The translations under genes were made by a program, and so were the position numbers. The notes below the pieces were generated by a model. That model made no database searches. It was given only the letters and a program-made list of their open reading frames with translations, and had not been told where the DNA came from. From Planctomycetota bacterium (GTDB lineage: Bacteria > Planctomycetota > UBA1135 > GCA-002748355): a stretch of DNA of 64,000 nucleotides. The stretch's first letter is position 1, and the number at the start of each line of letters is the position of its first letter. The stretch lies in the NCBI GenBank assembly GCA_002748355.1, contig PDSF01000051.1, positions 1-64,000 of the forward strand. Reading direction: 5' to 3'. Below are positions 17,253 to 25,655 of this stretch, one piece after another.

Positions 17253-17560
17253 CCGCGATCTTCCTGATCCTCGCCCTGACCCGCGTTTTGCTCTATGGGG
17301 TTCGTGCGAGTCCTGGCTGCCACTGTCCTGACGATGGCTTGCTCCAGGCGCTGCAGGTCGACCCCGACTCCATGCGGGCTGCTGAGTGGGCGCTTTTGCC
17401 GGGATTAGGGCCAGGCCTGGGACGGCGTGCCCAGCGTTGTTGGCATGAGCGGCGTGATCTCGCTCCACGGCAGCGCTTGCTCTCGGTGCCCGGAATCGGC
17501 CCGCGAGGCGTTCAGCGGCTCTTGCCGTGGATCCATGCTCGCCCGGAGCGAGAAAACTGA
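17216..17560 (+). CDS. Small membrane-anchored helix-hairpin-helix protein, ComEA-like
   Basis: A 114-residue protein with a GTG start. A short basic N-terminus precedes one transmembrane helix (TAIFLILALTRVLLYGV, about 13-29). The C-terminal half has a tandem helix-hairpin-helix pattern, EWALLPGLGPGLGRR and LLSVPGIGPRGVQRLL, which is typical of ComEA/GspK-like DNA-binding HhH modules. By analogy with ComEA it may bind double-stranded DNA outside the inner membrane, but no other competence gene is nearby. It overlaps the preceding gene by 37 bp. Gene length and architecture match short ComEA-like proteins widespread in bacteria. Confidence 0.75.
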   Translation: MQSLPERRARRLTAIFLILALTRVLLYGVRASPGCHCPDDGLLQALQVDPDSMRAAEWALLPGLGPGLGRRAQRCWHERRDLAPRQRLLSVPGIGPRGVQRLLPWIHARPEREN

Positions 17561-17673
17561 AGTGCAGGCCACACTGGCTTCCCTTGAGATCTCTCGCCAA
17601 GATCCTTCGCTCGCAAAATTCCCAGGCCTCTTGCAGGCCCCACCCGAAGCTTTGAGACAGCGGAGCAGCCTCG

Positions 17674-18567
17674 ATGCAATTGCCCCCGGATCTGGTTCGC
17701 AAGCACGTCGAAGCCGCTTTGCTCGAAGACCTCGGTGAGCGGGGAGATCTGACGAGCGAGGCGGTCGTTCCTGCACAGCGCCGAGCTCGTGGCCGCATTT
17801 TTGCCAAGGCCGAAGGGGTGCTCTGTGGAATGCCTCTGGCGATAGAGAGCTTCCTCCAAATCGATCCCGAGCTAAGGATCGAGGTCCTTGCGCAGGACGG
17901 TGCCCATCTCGCCCCAGGGACCGAAATCTTGGCCGTCGAGGGTTCTGCGCGTGCCTTGCTTGCCGCCGAGCGAACGGCGCTCAATTTCCTGCAGCAGTTG
18001 AGCGGGGTGGCGACGCTGACGGCGCGTTTCGTCGAGGAGATTCGAGGCACTGGCGCCGTGGTCCTGGAGACCCGCAAGACCGTGCCGGGTCTTCGCTTCC
18101 TGCAAAAGTATGCGGTGCGGGTTGGCGGTGGAGAAAACCACCGCTTCGGGCTCTTTGACAGGATCCTCCTCAAGGAGAATCACTTCGCTCTCAGCGAGCA
18201 CGGTGAGCAGCCGGAGGGCTATCGGCATGCCGTGGAGAAGGCCGTAGCCTTTGGCGGCAGTTATGGCCCGGTTTGCGTCGAGGTGCGTGATTTGGACGAG
18301 GCGAAGGCTGCGATCCATGGCGGCGCCGACGTCCTGCTGCTCGACAACTTGTCTGCCGATGTCCTGCACGAAACGGTGATGACCCTGCGCGCCTTCTGCC
18401 GGAGTGAAGGGCGTGACGTGCTCTTCGAAGCATCAGGCGGGATTACCTTGGAGACGGCGGCTCACTTTGCCGCAGCTGGAGTCGATCGTCTCTCGGTTGG
18501 GGCGCTCACCCATTCTGCGCCCTCGGTGGATCTGAGTATGTTGACCAGCGAGGTCCCCTCGGCATGA
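17674..18567 (+). CDS. nadC: Nicotinate-nucleotide pyrophosphorylase (quinolinate phosphoribosyltransferase)
   Basis: A 297-residue enzyme making nicotinate mononucleotide from quinolinate and PRPP in de novo NAD synthesis. Hallmarks include the N-terminal EDLGERGDLTSEA (about 18-30), AERTALNFLQQLSGVATLT (about 93-111), the active-site stretch ETRKTVPGLR (about 131-140), KYAVRVGGGENHRFGL, the lysine in LLKENH, and the C-terminal EASGG and LSVGALTHS phosphate-binding loops. Length is normal. A GGAG lies upstream of the ATG. The stop overlaps the next start in ATGA. nadA and nadB are not in the window. Confidence 0.95.
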   Translation: MQLPPDLVRKHVEAALLEDLGERGDLTSEAVVPAQRRARGRIFAKAEGVLCGMPLAIESFLQIDPELRIEVLAQDGAHLAPGTEILAVEGSARALLAAERTALNFLQQLSGVATLTARFVEEIRGTGAVVLETRKTVPGLRFLQKYAVRVGGGENHRFGLFDRILLKENHFALSEHGEQPEGYRHAVEKAVAFGGSYGPVCVEVRDLDEAKAAIHGGADVLLLDNLSADVLHETVMTLRAFCRSEGRDVLFEASGGITLETAAHFAAAGVDRLSVGALTHSAPSVDLSMLTSEVPSA

Positions 18568-19031
18568 GCCAGGTTGCGGCGGGGGCTGAGTGCGCGCGCG
18601 GGCGCCCGGTCTTTTGGCTTCTGGCTCTTCTGTGGCGGGGGGTGATCTTTGCGGCCAGCAGCGTCGAAGGTGGCGGCGGTGGCGAGAAGAGCTTCCTCTT
18701 CATCTTCCTCTCCAACGGCATGCACGCGGCGGTCCATGGGATCCTGGCCTTTTTCATTGCCCTTGCTGTTCCTCGCAGCCGGGGCAGCTTGCTGGTGGCG
18801 CTGCTGATGACGGTTGTGCTCGGTGCCAGCGACGAGATGCATCAGTTCTTCGTGCCCGGCCGCACCCCCTCCTTCCTCGATTGGTGCACGGACATCTTCG
18901 GTGCCCTCTTCGGGGTTCTGGCCCGGCTCTGGCTCAGTGCTCGCCGCGAGGAGCGTCCCCTGCTCTGGCTCCTGCTTGGGCTCTCGGTGCTCTTTGCCTC
19001 GGCCACCGCCTTGGCCGAATCGCTGCACTAG
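18564..19031 (+). CDS. VanZ-like membrane protein
   Basis: A 155-residue protein with four predicted transmembrane helices. The VanZ-family core is visible at about 90-115: GASDEMHQFFVPGRTPSF followed by DWCTDIFGALFG, with the conserved Asp-Glu and the R-x-P-S-x-x-D-W-x-x-D pattern. VanZ was named for teicoplanin resistance, but most family members are uncharacterised small membrane proteins. Its ATG overlaps the nadC stop, so it is translationally coupled to nadC, although no functional link to NAD synthesis is known. Confidence 0.85.
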   Translation: MSQVAAGAECARGRPVFWLLALLWRGVIFAASSVEGGGGGEKSFLFIFLSNGMHAAVHGILAFFIALAVPRSRGSLLVALLMTVVLGASDEMHQFFVPGRTPSFLDWCTDIFGALFGVLARLWLSARREERPLLWLLLGLSVLFASATALAESLH

Positions 19032-19260
19032 CCTGCCAGCAGGGCGGCCGGACTGTCTTGCGAGGGGGGCGATGCCCCAAGCAACGTCCCGCGATGCTCG
19101 TGAATCCGTCCCAGATGCCGCTCTCAGAGCTGGCACGGTATTCGCTCCTTTCGCGGCGGCCGGCTTGATCGGCGCTTGGCTAGCAGGGTGTTTCACCCAC
19201 CGAACTTGCTTGGTGCAGCCCAGCTCAGGTCGAGAGAGAAGCGAGAGCCAGGAGAGCAAA

Positions 19261-19662
19261 ATGAAATACTTCGCATGGATCCTTTTTCTGACGCTGCTTC
19301 CTGTCGCCGAGAGCCAGGCGCAGGTGCGCATCGGTGGGGGCGTCACCATCCGCTTTGGCCATGGCGGCACGCGGATCATCCCGCGCGTGCACATCGACAT
19401 TGGTGGGGGCTGCCGCGGTCACCGGCCGGCGCCGCCAAGGCCGCGCTGCGAGCCGGAGCGGCCGAGAGGTCACTACGTGATCGTGAGTGAGCGCGTGTGG
19501 GTGCCGCCGATCTATCGCTATCGGCGGGACCGCTGTGGGCGCCTCATCCGATACTGCGTGCGCCGGGGCTATTGGAAAACCATCGAACGTAAGGTCTGGG
19601 TGCCTGCGCCGCCGGTGCTGCAGCGGCCTCCGCTTCGAGGCCGTGTCGTCTACGGCCATTGA
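19261..19662 (+). CDS. Small secreted basic protein
   Basis: A 133-residue protein. The ATG at 19261 has an AGGAGA Shine-Dalgarno and opens on a classic signal peptide (ILFLTLLPVAESQAQ), so the longer upstream frame is not used. The mature part is Gly/Arg/Pro-rich and basic, with paired Cys residues and a repeated VWVP motif (ERVWVPPIYRYRR and ERKVWVPAPP). It resembles the many short exported YRY/VWVP proteins of Planctomycetota, whose function is unknown. The 229 bp before it contain no gene, only its presumed promoter. Confidence 0.75.
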   Translation: MKYFAWILFLTLLPVAESQAQVRIGGGVTIRFGHGGTRIIPRVHIDIGGGCRGHRPAPPRPRCEPERPRGHYVIVSERVWVPPIYRYRRDRCGRLIRYCVRRGYWKTIERKVWVPAPPVLQRPPLRGRVVYGH

Positions 19663-19715
19663 GTCCGGGCGATTGAAGCAGGGATTCGAGGAGTCGGCGT
19701 CGCTATCCTTCCGGG

Positions 19716-21149
19716 ATGAGCGACGCCGACTCCGTGTACCAGAACCCTCTCGTAACCCGCTACGCCGGCCGTGCGCTGCGGGAACTCTTTTCCGCTCGTC
19801 GACGCAGCCTTGCTTGGCGTGATCTCTGGATCGCCTTGGCGGAAAGCGAACAAGAGCTTGGCCTTGAGATCTCAGACGAGCAGATCCAAGAGCTGCGAGA
19901 TCAGCGCGAAGAGATCGATTTCGCCAAGGTTGCCGAATACGAGCGCGAGCTGCGCCATGACGTGATGGCGCACGTGCACCACTACGGAGATCTCGCTCCC
20001 AAGGCACGTGGCATCCTCCACCTTGGCGCCACATCCTGCTTTGTCACCGATAACGGCGACCTGGTTCTCTTCCGCGAGGCGCTGGCCGAGATCGAGCAGC
20101 GCCTCGCTACGGCCATGCACATGCTGGCGAAGCGGGCCCGGGAATACCGGGATCTTCCCTGCCTCGGCTATACCCACTATCAGCCGGCGCAGCCGACGAC
20201 GCTGGGTAAACGCATCACACTCTGGCTCTACGATCTCGTCCTCGATCTGGGGGAGCTTCGGCATTTGCAGGCGACCCTGCCGGCTCGTGGGGTCAAGGGC
20301 ACGACCGGGACCCAGGCGTCCTTCCTTTCGCTCTTCGATGGAGACCATGCCAAGGTCCGCGAGCTGGATCGCCTGGTGGCCAAGAAGCTCGGTTTTGAGC
20401 AATGTGTGCCGGTCAGTGGCCAGACCTACTCGCGCAAGCAGGACAGCCGCATCCTCAATGTCCTGGCGGGGATTGCCCAGTCCTGTGCCAAGTTCGGCGT
20501 CGATTTCCGGCTGCTCAGTCACGAGGGGGAGCTGAGTGAGCCCTTCACCGACAAGCAGATTGGTTCCTCAGCGATGGCGTATAAGCGCAACCCGATGCGC
20601 AGCGAACGCATCTGCTCGCTTGCCCGCTATGCCCAGTCGCTCGCGGTGACGGGCGGTTGGACCCACTCCACGCAGTGGCTCGAGCGCACCCTCGACGATT
20701 CGGCCATTCGCCGGATCAACCTTCCCGAGGCCTTCCTGGCTGTGGACGCTTGCCTGCTCCTGGTCGCCAATATCGCCGAAGGCATGCGCGCCTATCCGAA
20801 GATGATGGAGCGGCATCTCTGGGAGCAGTTGCCCTTCCTCGCAACCGAAGAACTGCTGATGGAGGGGGTGCGGCAGGGCGGCGATCGCCAGGATCTGCAC
20901 GAGCTGCTGCGGGTGCACGCCGTCGAAGCCGGGCGCCGCATGAAGGAAGAGGGCGTGGCCAACCCGCTGATCGAGAGGCTCGAAGCGGAGCCGGCCTTTG
21001 CCTTCTGCCACGGCAAGATTGCCGAACTCTTGCAGCCGCGGCGCTTCATTGGCCGTGCTCCGGAGCAGGTCGACGAGTTCTTGACCGAGGTCTTGGAGCC
21101 GGCACTCGCGGGGCTGGAGCTTGAGTACGAGGACGAAGTGCGGGTCTGA
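19716..21149 (+). CDS. purB: Adenylosuccinate lyase, eukaryote-like sequence type
   Basis: A 477-residue enzyme catalysing two purine-synthesis steps, releasing fumarate from SAICAR and from adenylosuccinate. The fumarase/aspartase superfamily signature reads [14 protein letters not shown] (about 285-298), flanked by [10 protein letters not shown]; other active-site segments are HDVMAHV, GATSC and [14 protein letters not shown]. From memory, the signature region and the following [10 protein letters not shown]...QLPFLATEE and GGDRQDLHE stretches are closer to animal ADSL than to E. coli or B. subtilis PurB. This implies the eukaryote-like subgroup also found in some bacteria. Length fits that subgroup. 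It appears monocistronic. Confidence 0.93.
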   Translation: MSDADSVYQNPLVTRYAGRALRELFSARRRSLAWRDLWIALAESEQELGLEISDEQIQELRDQREEIDFAKVAEYERELRHDVMAHVHHYGDLAPKARGILHLGATSCFVTDNGDLVLFREALAEIEQRLATAMHMLAKRAREYRDLPCLGYTHYQPAQPTTLGKRITLWLYDLVLDLGELRHLQATLPARGVKGTTGTQASFLSLFDGDHAKVRELDRLVAKKLGFEQCVPVSGQTYSRKQDSRILNVLAGIAQSCAKFGVDFRLLSHEGELSEPFTDKQIGSSAMAYKRNPMRSERICSLARYAQSLAVTGGWTHSTQWLERTLDDSAIRRINLPEAFLAVDACLLLVANIAEGMRAYPKMMERHLWEQLPFLATEELLMEGVRQGGDRQDLHELLRVHAVEAGRRMKEEGVANPLIERLEAEPAFAFCHGKIAELLQPRRFIGRAPEQVDEFLTEVLEPALAGLELEYEDEVRV

Positions 21150-21173
21150 GCCTGCTCCGGCGCGTGCTTAGCT

Positions 21174-21197
21174 CGGCGCCGACCGTCCTGGGCGCCG
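21174..21197. terminator. Possible bidirectional terminator between convergent genes
   Basis: A 7-bp GC-only stem (21174-21180 with 21191-21197) with a 10-nt loop sits in the 78-bp gap between purB and the convergent TPR lipoprotein gene. U-runs are weak on both strands, so the call rests on position and stem only. Confidence 0.35.
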
Positions 21198-21227
21198 GCT
21201 TAGTTGCTGCTAGCCCCTGCGGCGTTC

Positions 21228-22283
21228 CTATCTCCTGCGTTGCTGCGCGCGGCGAGCGGCGAGGGCCTTGTCGAGCAGCTTCTCGACTTCCTCGCGGCGC
21301 TTGCCCTGCTCCTCGCCGGTCATGCGCAAAAAGTCCTGGAAGTCGCGGATCGCCAGGCCCCAGTTTTCGAGGCGGTAGGAGCACTTGCCGCGGTTGTAGT
21401 AGTGCGCGGCAAAGTTGGGCTGCAGCTTCACCAGCTCGTCGTTAAGGGTCAAAGCCTTCTGGTACTGACCGAGGCCGTAGTGCAGGTGCGCCAGCTGACC
21501 GAGGCAGTCGATGACCTGATTCTTGTAGAAGCTCCGGCGTTTGTCGGCCTCGGCTTCCTCCTGGAGGTTGAGGGTGCGGGCACGTAGGTCGCTGTAATGG
21601 GCAAGGCGGCTGCGCGCGTCCGCGATGTACTTCTCCCCGACCTCGATGGCCTTTTGTTTTTGCCTGAGCTGTGCCGCAGCTTCGAGCCCCTCGCTCTTGT
21701 AGGTCGAGACGATGAAGAGGAAGCGAAGGGCGGGATTGACCCCATCGCCCTTTTTCAGCATGGCCTCGAACTGCCGCTCGGCGTCGGCGATGTGCCGCTT
21801 GTAGAGACGTTCGTGCTCGGCGGCCATACCCAAAAGATGGGTGCGCTCGCTCGGCTCGATGTTGGACGCGCCCGCGGCTTCTCGAGCCTTGCTGGAGTTG
21901 CGGCGATTGCGGATGGCGAGGCCTAGGTGCGCCTGACCAAGGAAGAGCAAGCAGCGGTAGTCGTGGTCGCTGAGCGAGCGCAGCCCGTAGACCTTGCGCA
22001 TCTGCTCCAGGGCTCGGTCATAGACGGCGCTGTTCTGGCGCGCCTGGCGGACGAAGATCTGACCTTTGAGCAGGCCCAGCTCGTAGTGCTCTGGCCGTAG
22101 CTCAAGGCCGCGTTCGATCTGATCGAGGGCGCGTGCGTCGTCGCCGCCGCGAAAGTAGATCTGGGCGTTTTGCACATAGGTGCCCAGGGTCAGGCCGTCC
22201 TCAGGGCCGCTGCTACAGGAGCAGAGTAGGAGCGGCAGGGTGAGGAGAAGGCCGTGCAGGTGGCCGAGACGGTGTGGGGTCAT
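21228..22283 (-). CDS. TPR-repeat lipoprotein
   Basis: A 351-residue lipoprotein with lipobox LLLCSC (Cys about residue 22). Tetratricopeptide repeats are visible near residues 35-70 (GDDARALDQIERGLELRPEH) and at about 270-325 (LGQYQKALTLNDELVKLQPN, then NWGLAIRDFQDFLRM). Between them is a long helical, charged region likely forming a coiled-coil. Such proteins scaffold envelope complexes; no partner can be named. It lies 62 bp downstream of the RlmD-like gene on the same strand and could be the last gene of that unit. Confidence 0.78.
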   Translation of the reverse strand: MTPHRLGHLHGLLLTLPLLLCSCSSGPEDGLTLGTYVQNAQIYFRGGDDARALDQIERGLELRPEHYELGLLKGQIFVRQARQNSAVYDRALEQMRKVYGLRSLSDHDYRCLLFLGQAHLGLAIRNRRNSSKAREAAGASNIEPSERTHLLGMAAEHERLYKRHIADAERQFEAMLKKGDGVNPALRFLFIVSTYKSEGLEAAAQLRQKQKAIEVGEKYIADARSRLAHYSDLRARTLNLQEEAEADKRRSFYKNQVIDCLGQLAHLHYGLGQYQKALTLNDELVKLQPNFAAHYYNRGKCSYRLENWGLAIRDFQDFLRMTGEEQGKRREEVEKLLDKALAARRAQQRRR

Positions 22284-22345
22284 GGGGCGTCTCTCTGGAG
22301 CCTTGGCCCGGGCTAGGGCCCGGAGTGGATACGAAGCGAAAGAGC

Positions 22346-23548
22346 TTACTGGTGCTCGAGCAGGGCGACTAGTTCGAGGTGCTCGGTGCGGGGGAAGAGG
22401 TCGGCGCTGCGTAGCTCCTGGAGTCGCCAGCCCTGGCGGAAGAACACCGCCAAGTCGCGAGCCAGGCTTTTGGGGTAGCAGCTGACATAGAGGATGCGCC
22501 CTAGATTTGAGCTGGCGAGGGCTTGGGCTGCGGGGATGCCCAGACCCTTGCGCGGTGGGTCCAGCACTGCGATGTCGCCATCGAGAGCGGCGAGAACCGC
22601 AGGGTCGGTGGCGTCGGCTCTCTGCACCAGGACTCGGTCTGCGAGCTGGTTGCGCTGGACGTTGTGCTCGGCGTCGCGCGTGGCCTGGGGGTGGCTCTCG
22701 ATGAGGATGGTTTTCTTGGCGCCGGCCCGGGCGGCGCGCAGGCCAAAGCTGCCGACGCCGGCGAAGACGTCGAGGACGACCTTTCCGTGCAGGGGCCCGA
22801 GCAGGGCCAGGGCTGGGGCGAACAAGAGGGACTCGGCTCGCCAGTTGCTTTGATAAAAGCTCCCGGCGGAGAGACGCAGCTGCAGCCCATCGATGTTGTC
22901 GATCAGGTGGTCGCGACCGAGTAAGGGCACAAAGCGCTGGCCCAGCACGCGGTTGCCGCCCTCATCGTGCAGGCTGCGCACGACGCCGGCGACGCGGAAG
23001 CCTCGCGGCGACTGCGTGCGCACTTGGCTAGCCCGTGAGCGGATCCTCTTGGCGAAGTCCTTCCCCTCGGGCCAGAGCCCGCCTTTGGTGACGATGGTGA
23101 CCAGGGCCTCACCGACGAGCGGGAGCATCCTCAGATCGATGGCGCGCAAGAAGCCCTTGCCGCTCGCTTCCTGGTAGGGCGCTAGGCGGAACTGCTTGGC
23201 GAGGTCGAGGATCTCGTGGGCGAGAGTAAAGATCTCGCGGCTTTGCACCTCGCAGCTCTCCAGCTCGACGAGCTGGTGCGAGCCGGCGGCATAGAGGCCG
23301 GCGCGAAGGTGGCCATGGCGTTTGGCCTGCACCGGCCAGAGCAGGCGACTGCGGAAGTGGCGCGGTCCTCGCCGAGGCGCGGCGCTGAAGGGGAGGATGG
23401 GAGGAAGCTCTTCGGTGCCGAGCGCCGTGCGCAAGCCCTGTTCGACCTTGGCGCGCTTGGCCTCGAACTCTGCGGGATACTCGGCAGCGAAGCTGGTGCA
23501 GCCGCCGCAGTGGCCAAAGTGGGGGCAGGGACGAAAGCGCGGGCTCAT
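22346..23548 (-). CDS. RNA uracil-5-methyltransferase, RlmD/RumA-like
   Basis: A 400-residue SAM-dependent enzyme of the family that makes m5U in 23S rRNA (RlmC/RlmD) or tRNA (TrmA). An N-terminal [4Fe-4S] cluster motif is present: CPHFGHCGGC with Cys8, Cys14 and Cys17, and a fourth Cys around 99 (ELESCEVQ). The Rossmann domain has VVLDVFAGVGSFGL near 255-268, DPPRKGLG, the catalytic Cys in YVSCYPKSLARDL and the general base in PRTEHLELVALL near the C-terminus. There is no TRAM domain. Its start overlaps the stop of the NFACT gene in ATGA, so ndk, NFACT and this gene form one coupled unit. Which uridine is modified cannot be decided from sequence alone. Confidence 0.88.
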   Translation of the reverse strand: MSPRFRPCPHFGHCGGCTSFAAEYPAEFEAKRAKVEQGLRTALGTEELPPILPFSAAPRRGPRHFRSRLLWPVQAKRHGHLRAGLYAAGSHQLVELESCEVQSREIFTLAHEILDLAKQFRLAPYQEASGKGFLRAIDLRMLPLVGEALVTIVTKGGLWPEGKDFAKRIRSRASQVRTQSPRGFRVAGVVRSLHDEGGNRVLGQRFVPLLGRDHLIDNIDGLQLRLSAGSFYQSNWRAESLLFAPALALLGPLHGKVVLDVFAGVGSFGLRAARAGAKKTILIESHPQATRDAEHNVQRNQLADRVLVQRADATDPAVLAALDGDIAVLDPPRKGLGIPAAQALASSNLGRILYVSCYPKSLARDLAVFFRQGWRLQELRSADLFPRTEHLELVALLEHQ

Positions 23549-25074
23549 CCCTGCTCCAGTGTCGCCAGGATACGGGCGAGCCGGGTGGGCTCGTGTTCAA
23601 GGCGAAGGCTTTTGCTGCGCTGGACCTCGACCAGGCCGGGGGCGCTGCCTTTGCGCTTGCGCACCCACTTGGCGGGGGTGTAGAGGATTTCGCAGGAGGG
23701 GCGCCCGCGGCCCTTGCTGAAATGCAGGGCCAGCTCGGCGGCGTCGAGGAGGCATTCGAGGGGGGCGGTCTTGCCGCGAGGCAGGCGCACCAGGACATGG
23801 CTACCGCCGAGACCTTCGCCGGCGTGTAGCCAGAGATCGTGGCCGCGGGCCTTGCGCAGGAGCTCGTCATTGTCACGGCTTGTGCGGCCGACCCAGATGG
23901 GTAGCTGGGCCTTGCTGCGGTAGCTGCGCCAGGCTCTGCGGCGCAGGGCCTTGTCGTGGGATTGCCGCGTCGGGCTCCGCCCCGGCGTTCGGCCACTCAG
24001 CTCGGCGAGCTCCGTCTGGAGCCGCTGCAGCGCCTTCGCGTCTTCGGGCCCCTGTAGCTCGGATTCGCGCTGCTCAAGCTCGGCGAGCTTGTCGCGGCGC
24101 GTCATGAGCTGGGCCAGTTCGCGCTCGCTGTGGGCGACACCCTCGCTGAGGCGCTTGGCTCGCTCGAAGCGCTTCTGCGCGTTCGCTTTGATCGTGAGCT
24201 TGGGGTCGAGTTCGATCTCGACCTGGACGCCGTCTTGAAACCAGTCTTGGACGCTAAGTGTGTCTCGCCCACGGTGCTCGAGATCGGGCTGCATCAGCAG
24301 GAGCTCGGCTTCTCGCCGCATCTCCTCGGCGCGGGCTTCGTTGCGCTGGCGTTCTTCGATCCCGCGTAGGCGCGCGTCGAGGCCCTTGCGTTCACGGCGC
24401 AGGCCGCGGGCGAGCTGACGGCGCAAGGTTTCGAAGCCTGTCCTGGCATCGCCGTCGACATAGTGGGCGATGCGCTCGGCGAGCCAGGTGGGGTCGAGAT
24501 GCTTCTCTTCGAGAAGGCTGTCTTCGCTGCGAGGCGGGGCGAGGGCGGCGTCCTGCGTACTGGGTGCCTTGGGGATTTCCGGAGCCGAATAGCTGGCGCC
24601 TGGGACCAGGGCCTTGCGGCTGCCCTTGGGGCGCCGGGCGCTGGCGAGGATGCTCCCCTTCTCGTCGAGTAGGAACCAGTTGCCCTGGGGTCCGAAGCAT
24701 TCGGCGACGAGAGAGCGGGGGGGGGCAGCTTCGCGTTCGAAGCGCAGCTCTGCCCGTTTTTCGCCAGGGAAGGCGCGGATGCTGAGCAGCCGCGCTGCGT
24801 GCAGTTCCGCTTCCAGTCGGCGCGGGGTCTCGCCCTCGATCCACTCGTCCTTGCGGTGCTGGATCAACTCTGGGAGGATCCTCGCGCGTTGCGGCGGGCC
24901 GCTGGCGATGCGCAGGCCGTTGCTCGCCTCGCTGAGGCGGCCGCGAAGGAAGAGGCAGAGGTCGAGGCTGCCGCCGAGGAGGCTGAGGCCGCGGAGCTCG
25001 CGTTCCTTTGGCTCGAGAGCATCGAGCGCGGCCTGCACCAGGGCGCAGGCTTTCGCGAGTTCCGCGGCGTCCAT
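23545..25074 (-). CDS. NFACT family protein, RqcH/FbpA-like
   Basis: A 509-residue protein. The ATG at 25074 follows the ndk stop by 4 bp and is preferred over an upstream codon that would overlap ndk by 62 bp. The C-terminal 130 residues are a clear NFACT-R (DUF814) domain: PIWVGRTSRDNDELLRKARGHDLWLHA, then GSHVLVRLPRGK, and a late YTPAKWVRKRKGSAPGLV. The centre (about 220-350) is a long charged coiled-coil. The NFACT-N part is divergent (LVAECFGPQGNWFLLDEKG in place of the usual E-L-M-G-R segment). RqcH binds obstructed 50S subunits and adds alanine tails to stalled nascent chains; that role is likely but not proven here given the divergent N-domain. Confidence 0.85.
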   Translation of the reverse strand: MDAAELAKACALVQAALDALEPKERELRGLSLLGGSLDLCLFLRGRLSEASNGLRIASGPPQRARILPELIQHRKDEWIEGETPRRLEAELHAARLLSIRAFPGEKRAELRFEREAAPPRSLVAECFGPQGNWFLLDEKGSILASARRPKGSRKALVPGASYSAPEIPKAPSTQDAALAPPRSEDSLLEEKHLDPTWLAERIAHYVDGDARTGFETLRRQLARGLRRERKGLDARLRGIEERQRNEARAEEMRREAELLLMQPDLEHRGRDTLSVQDWFQDGVQVEIELDPKLTIKANAQKRFERAKRLSEGVAHSERELAQLMTRRDKLAELEQRESELQGPEDAKALQRLQTELAELSGRTPGRSPTRQSHDKALRRRAWRSYRSKAQLPIWVGRTSRDNDELLRKARGHDLWLHAGEGLGGSHVLVRLPRGKTAPLECLLDAAELALHFSKGRGRPSCEILYTPAKWVRKRKGSAPGLVEVQRSKSLRLEHEPTRLARILATLEQG

Positions 25075-25078
25075 GGCT

Positions 25079-25561
25079 TCAGCTATCGCGGCCGAGCTCT
25101 TCCACCGGATCGTAGATCCAGAGCTGGGCGGCGTGCTCATACTCGATCAGTTCCTCGGCTGCGAAGAAGAGCTTCAGCTCTTTGGCGGCAGCCTCCGGCG
25201 AGTCCGAGCCGTGGATCAGGTTGAAGGAGTTGCTGACCCCGAAGTCGCCACGGATGGTTCCGGCCTCGGCCTTGCTGCCGAAGGTGGCGCCCATCATCTT
25301 GCGGCAGATCTCGATGGCGCCGATGCCTTCGAAGGCGAAGGCGACGATCGGCGAGGAAGTCATGAAGGAGACCAGGCCCTTGTAGAAGGGCTTGTCCTTG
25401 TGGGCGCTGTAGTGCTGAGCTGCGAGCTCGTCGCTCATCTGCATAAACTTCATGCCGACGAGCTTCATGCCTTTGTCTTCGAAGCGGGTCAAGATACGGC
25501 CGATAAGACCACGTTGGACCGCGTCGGGCTTGGCTAGGATGAGGGTGCGTTGCATTTCCAT
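25079..25561 (-). CDS. ndk: Nucleoside diphosphate kinase
   Basis: A 160-residue enzyme that equilibrates nucleoside tri- and diphosphate pools through a phospho-histidine. The N-terminal RTLILAKPDAVQRGLIG, the central FMTSSPIVAFAFEG and the active-site NLIHGSDSPE with His117 are intact. It is about 15 residues longer than the usual 140-150, owing to an acidic C-terminal end. A second ATG two codons in (25555) could also be used. It is the first gene of the minus-strand unit ndk - NFACT - RlmD-like. It starts 95 bp from the divergent lipoprotein gene at 25656. Confidence 0.95.
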   Translation of the reverse strand: MEMQRTLILAKPDAVQRGLIGRILTRFEDKGMKLVGMKFMQMSDELAAQHYSAHKDKPFYKGLVSFMTSSPIVAFAFEGIGAIEICRKMMGATFGSKAEAGTIRGDFGVSNSFNLIHGSDSPEAAAKELKLFFAAEELIEYEHAAQLWIYDPVEELGRDS

Positions 25562-25655
25562 GGCGAGTTTCCAGATTGGGAGGACCCTGCGGGGCAGGTG
25601 CTTCTCGAGGCGGGGACACGCAGGCTATGCTCGCGCGGCCCAAGGGATGCGAAAA

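Noticed and set aside
15999..18173. A 724-codon open frame on the minus strand across ruvC, a hypothetical gene, the HhH gene and nadC
   Set aside because: It lies antisense to clear genes (nadC and ruvC with intact catalytic motifs), its translation has no domain pattern and is rich in Arg/Ser/Pro, as expected for a shadow frame in high-GC DNA.
19032..19260. Extension of the small secreted protein gene to an upstream start at 18814
   Set aside because: It would run through the VanZ-like gene in another frame and place the signal peptide in the middle of the protein; ATG 19261 has its own AGGAGA.
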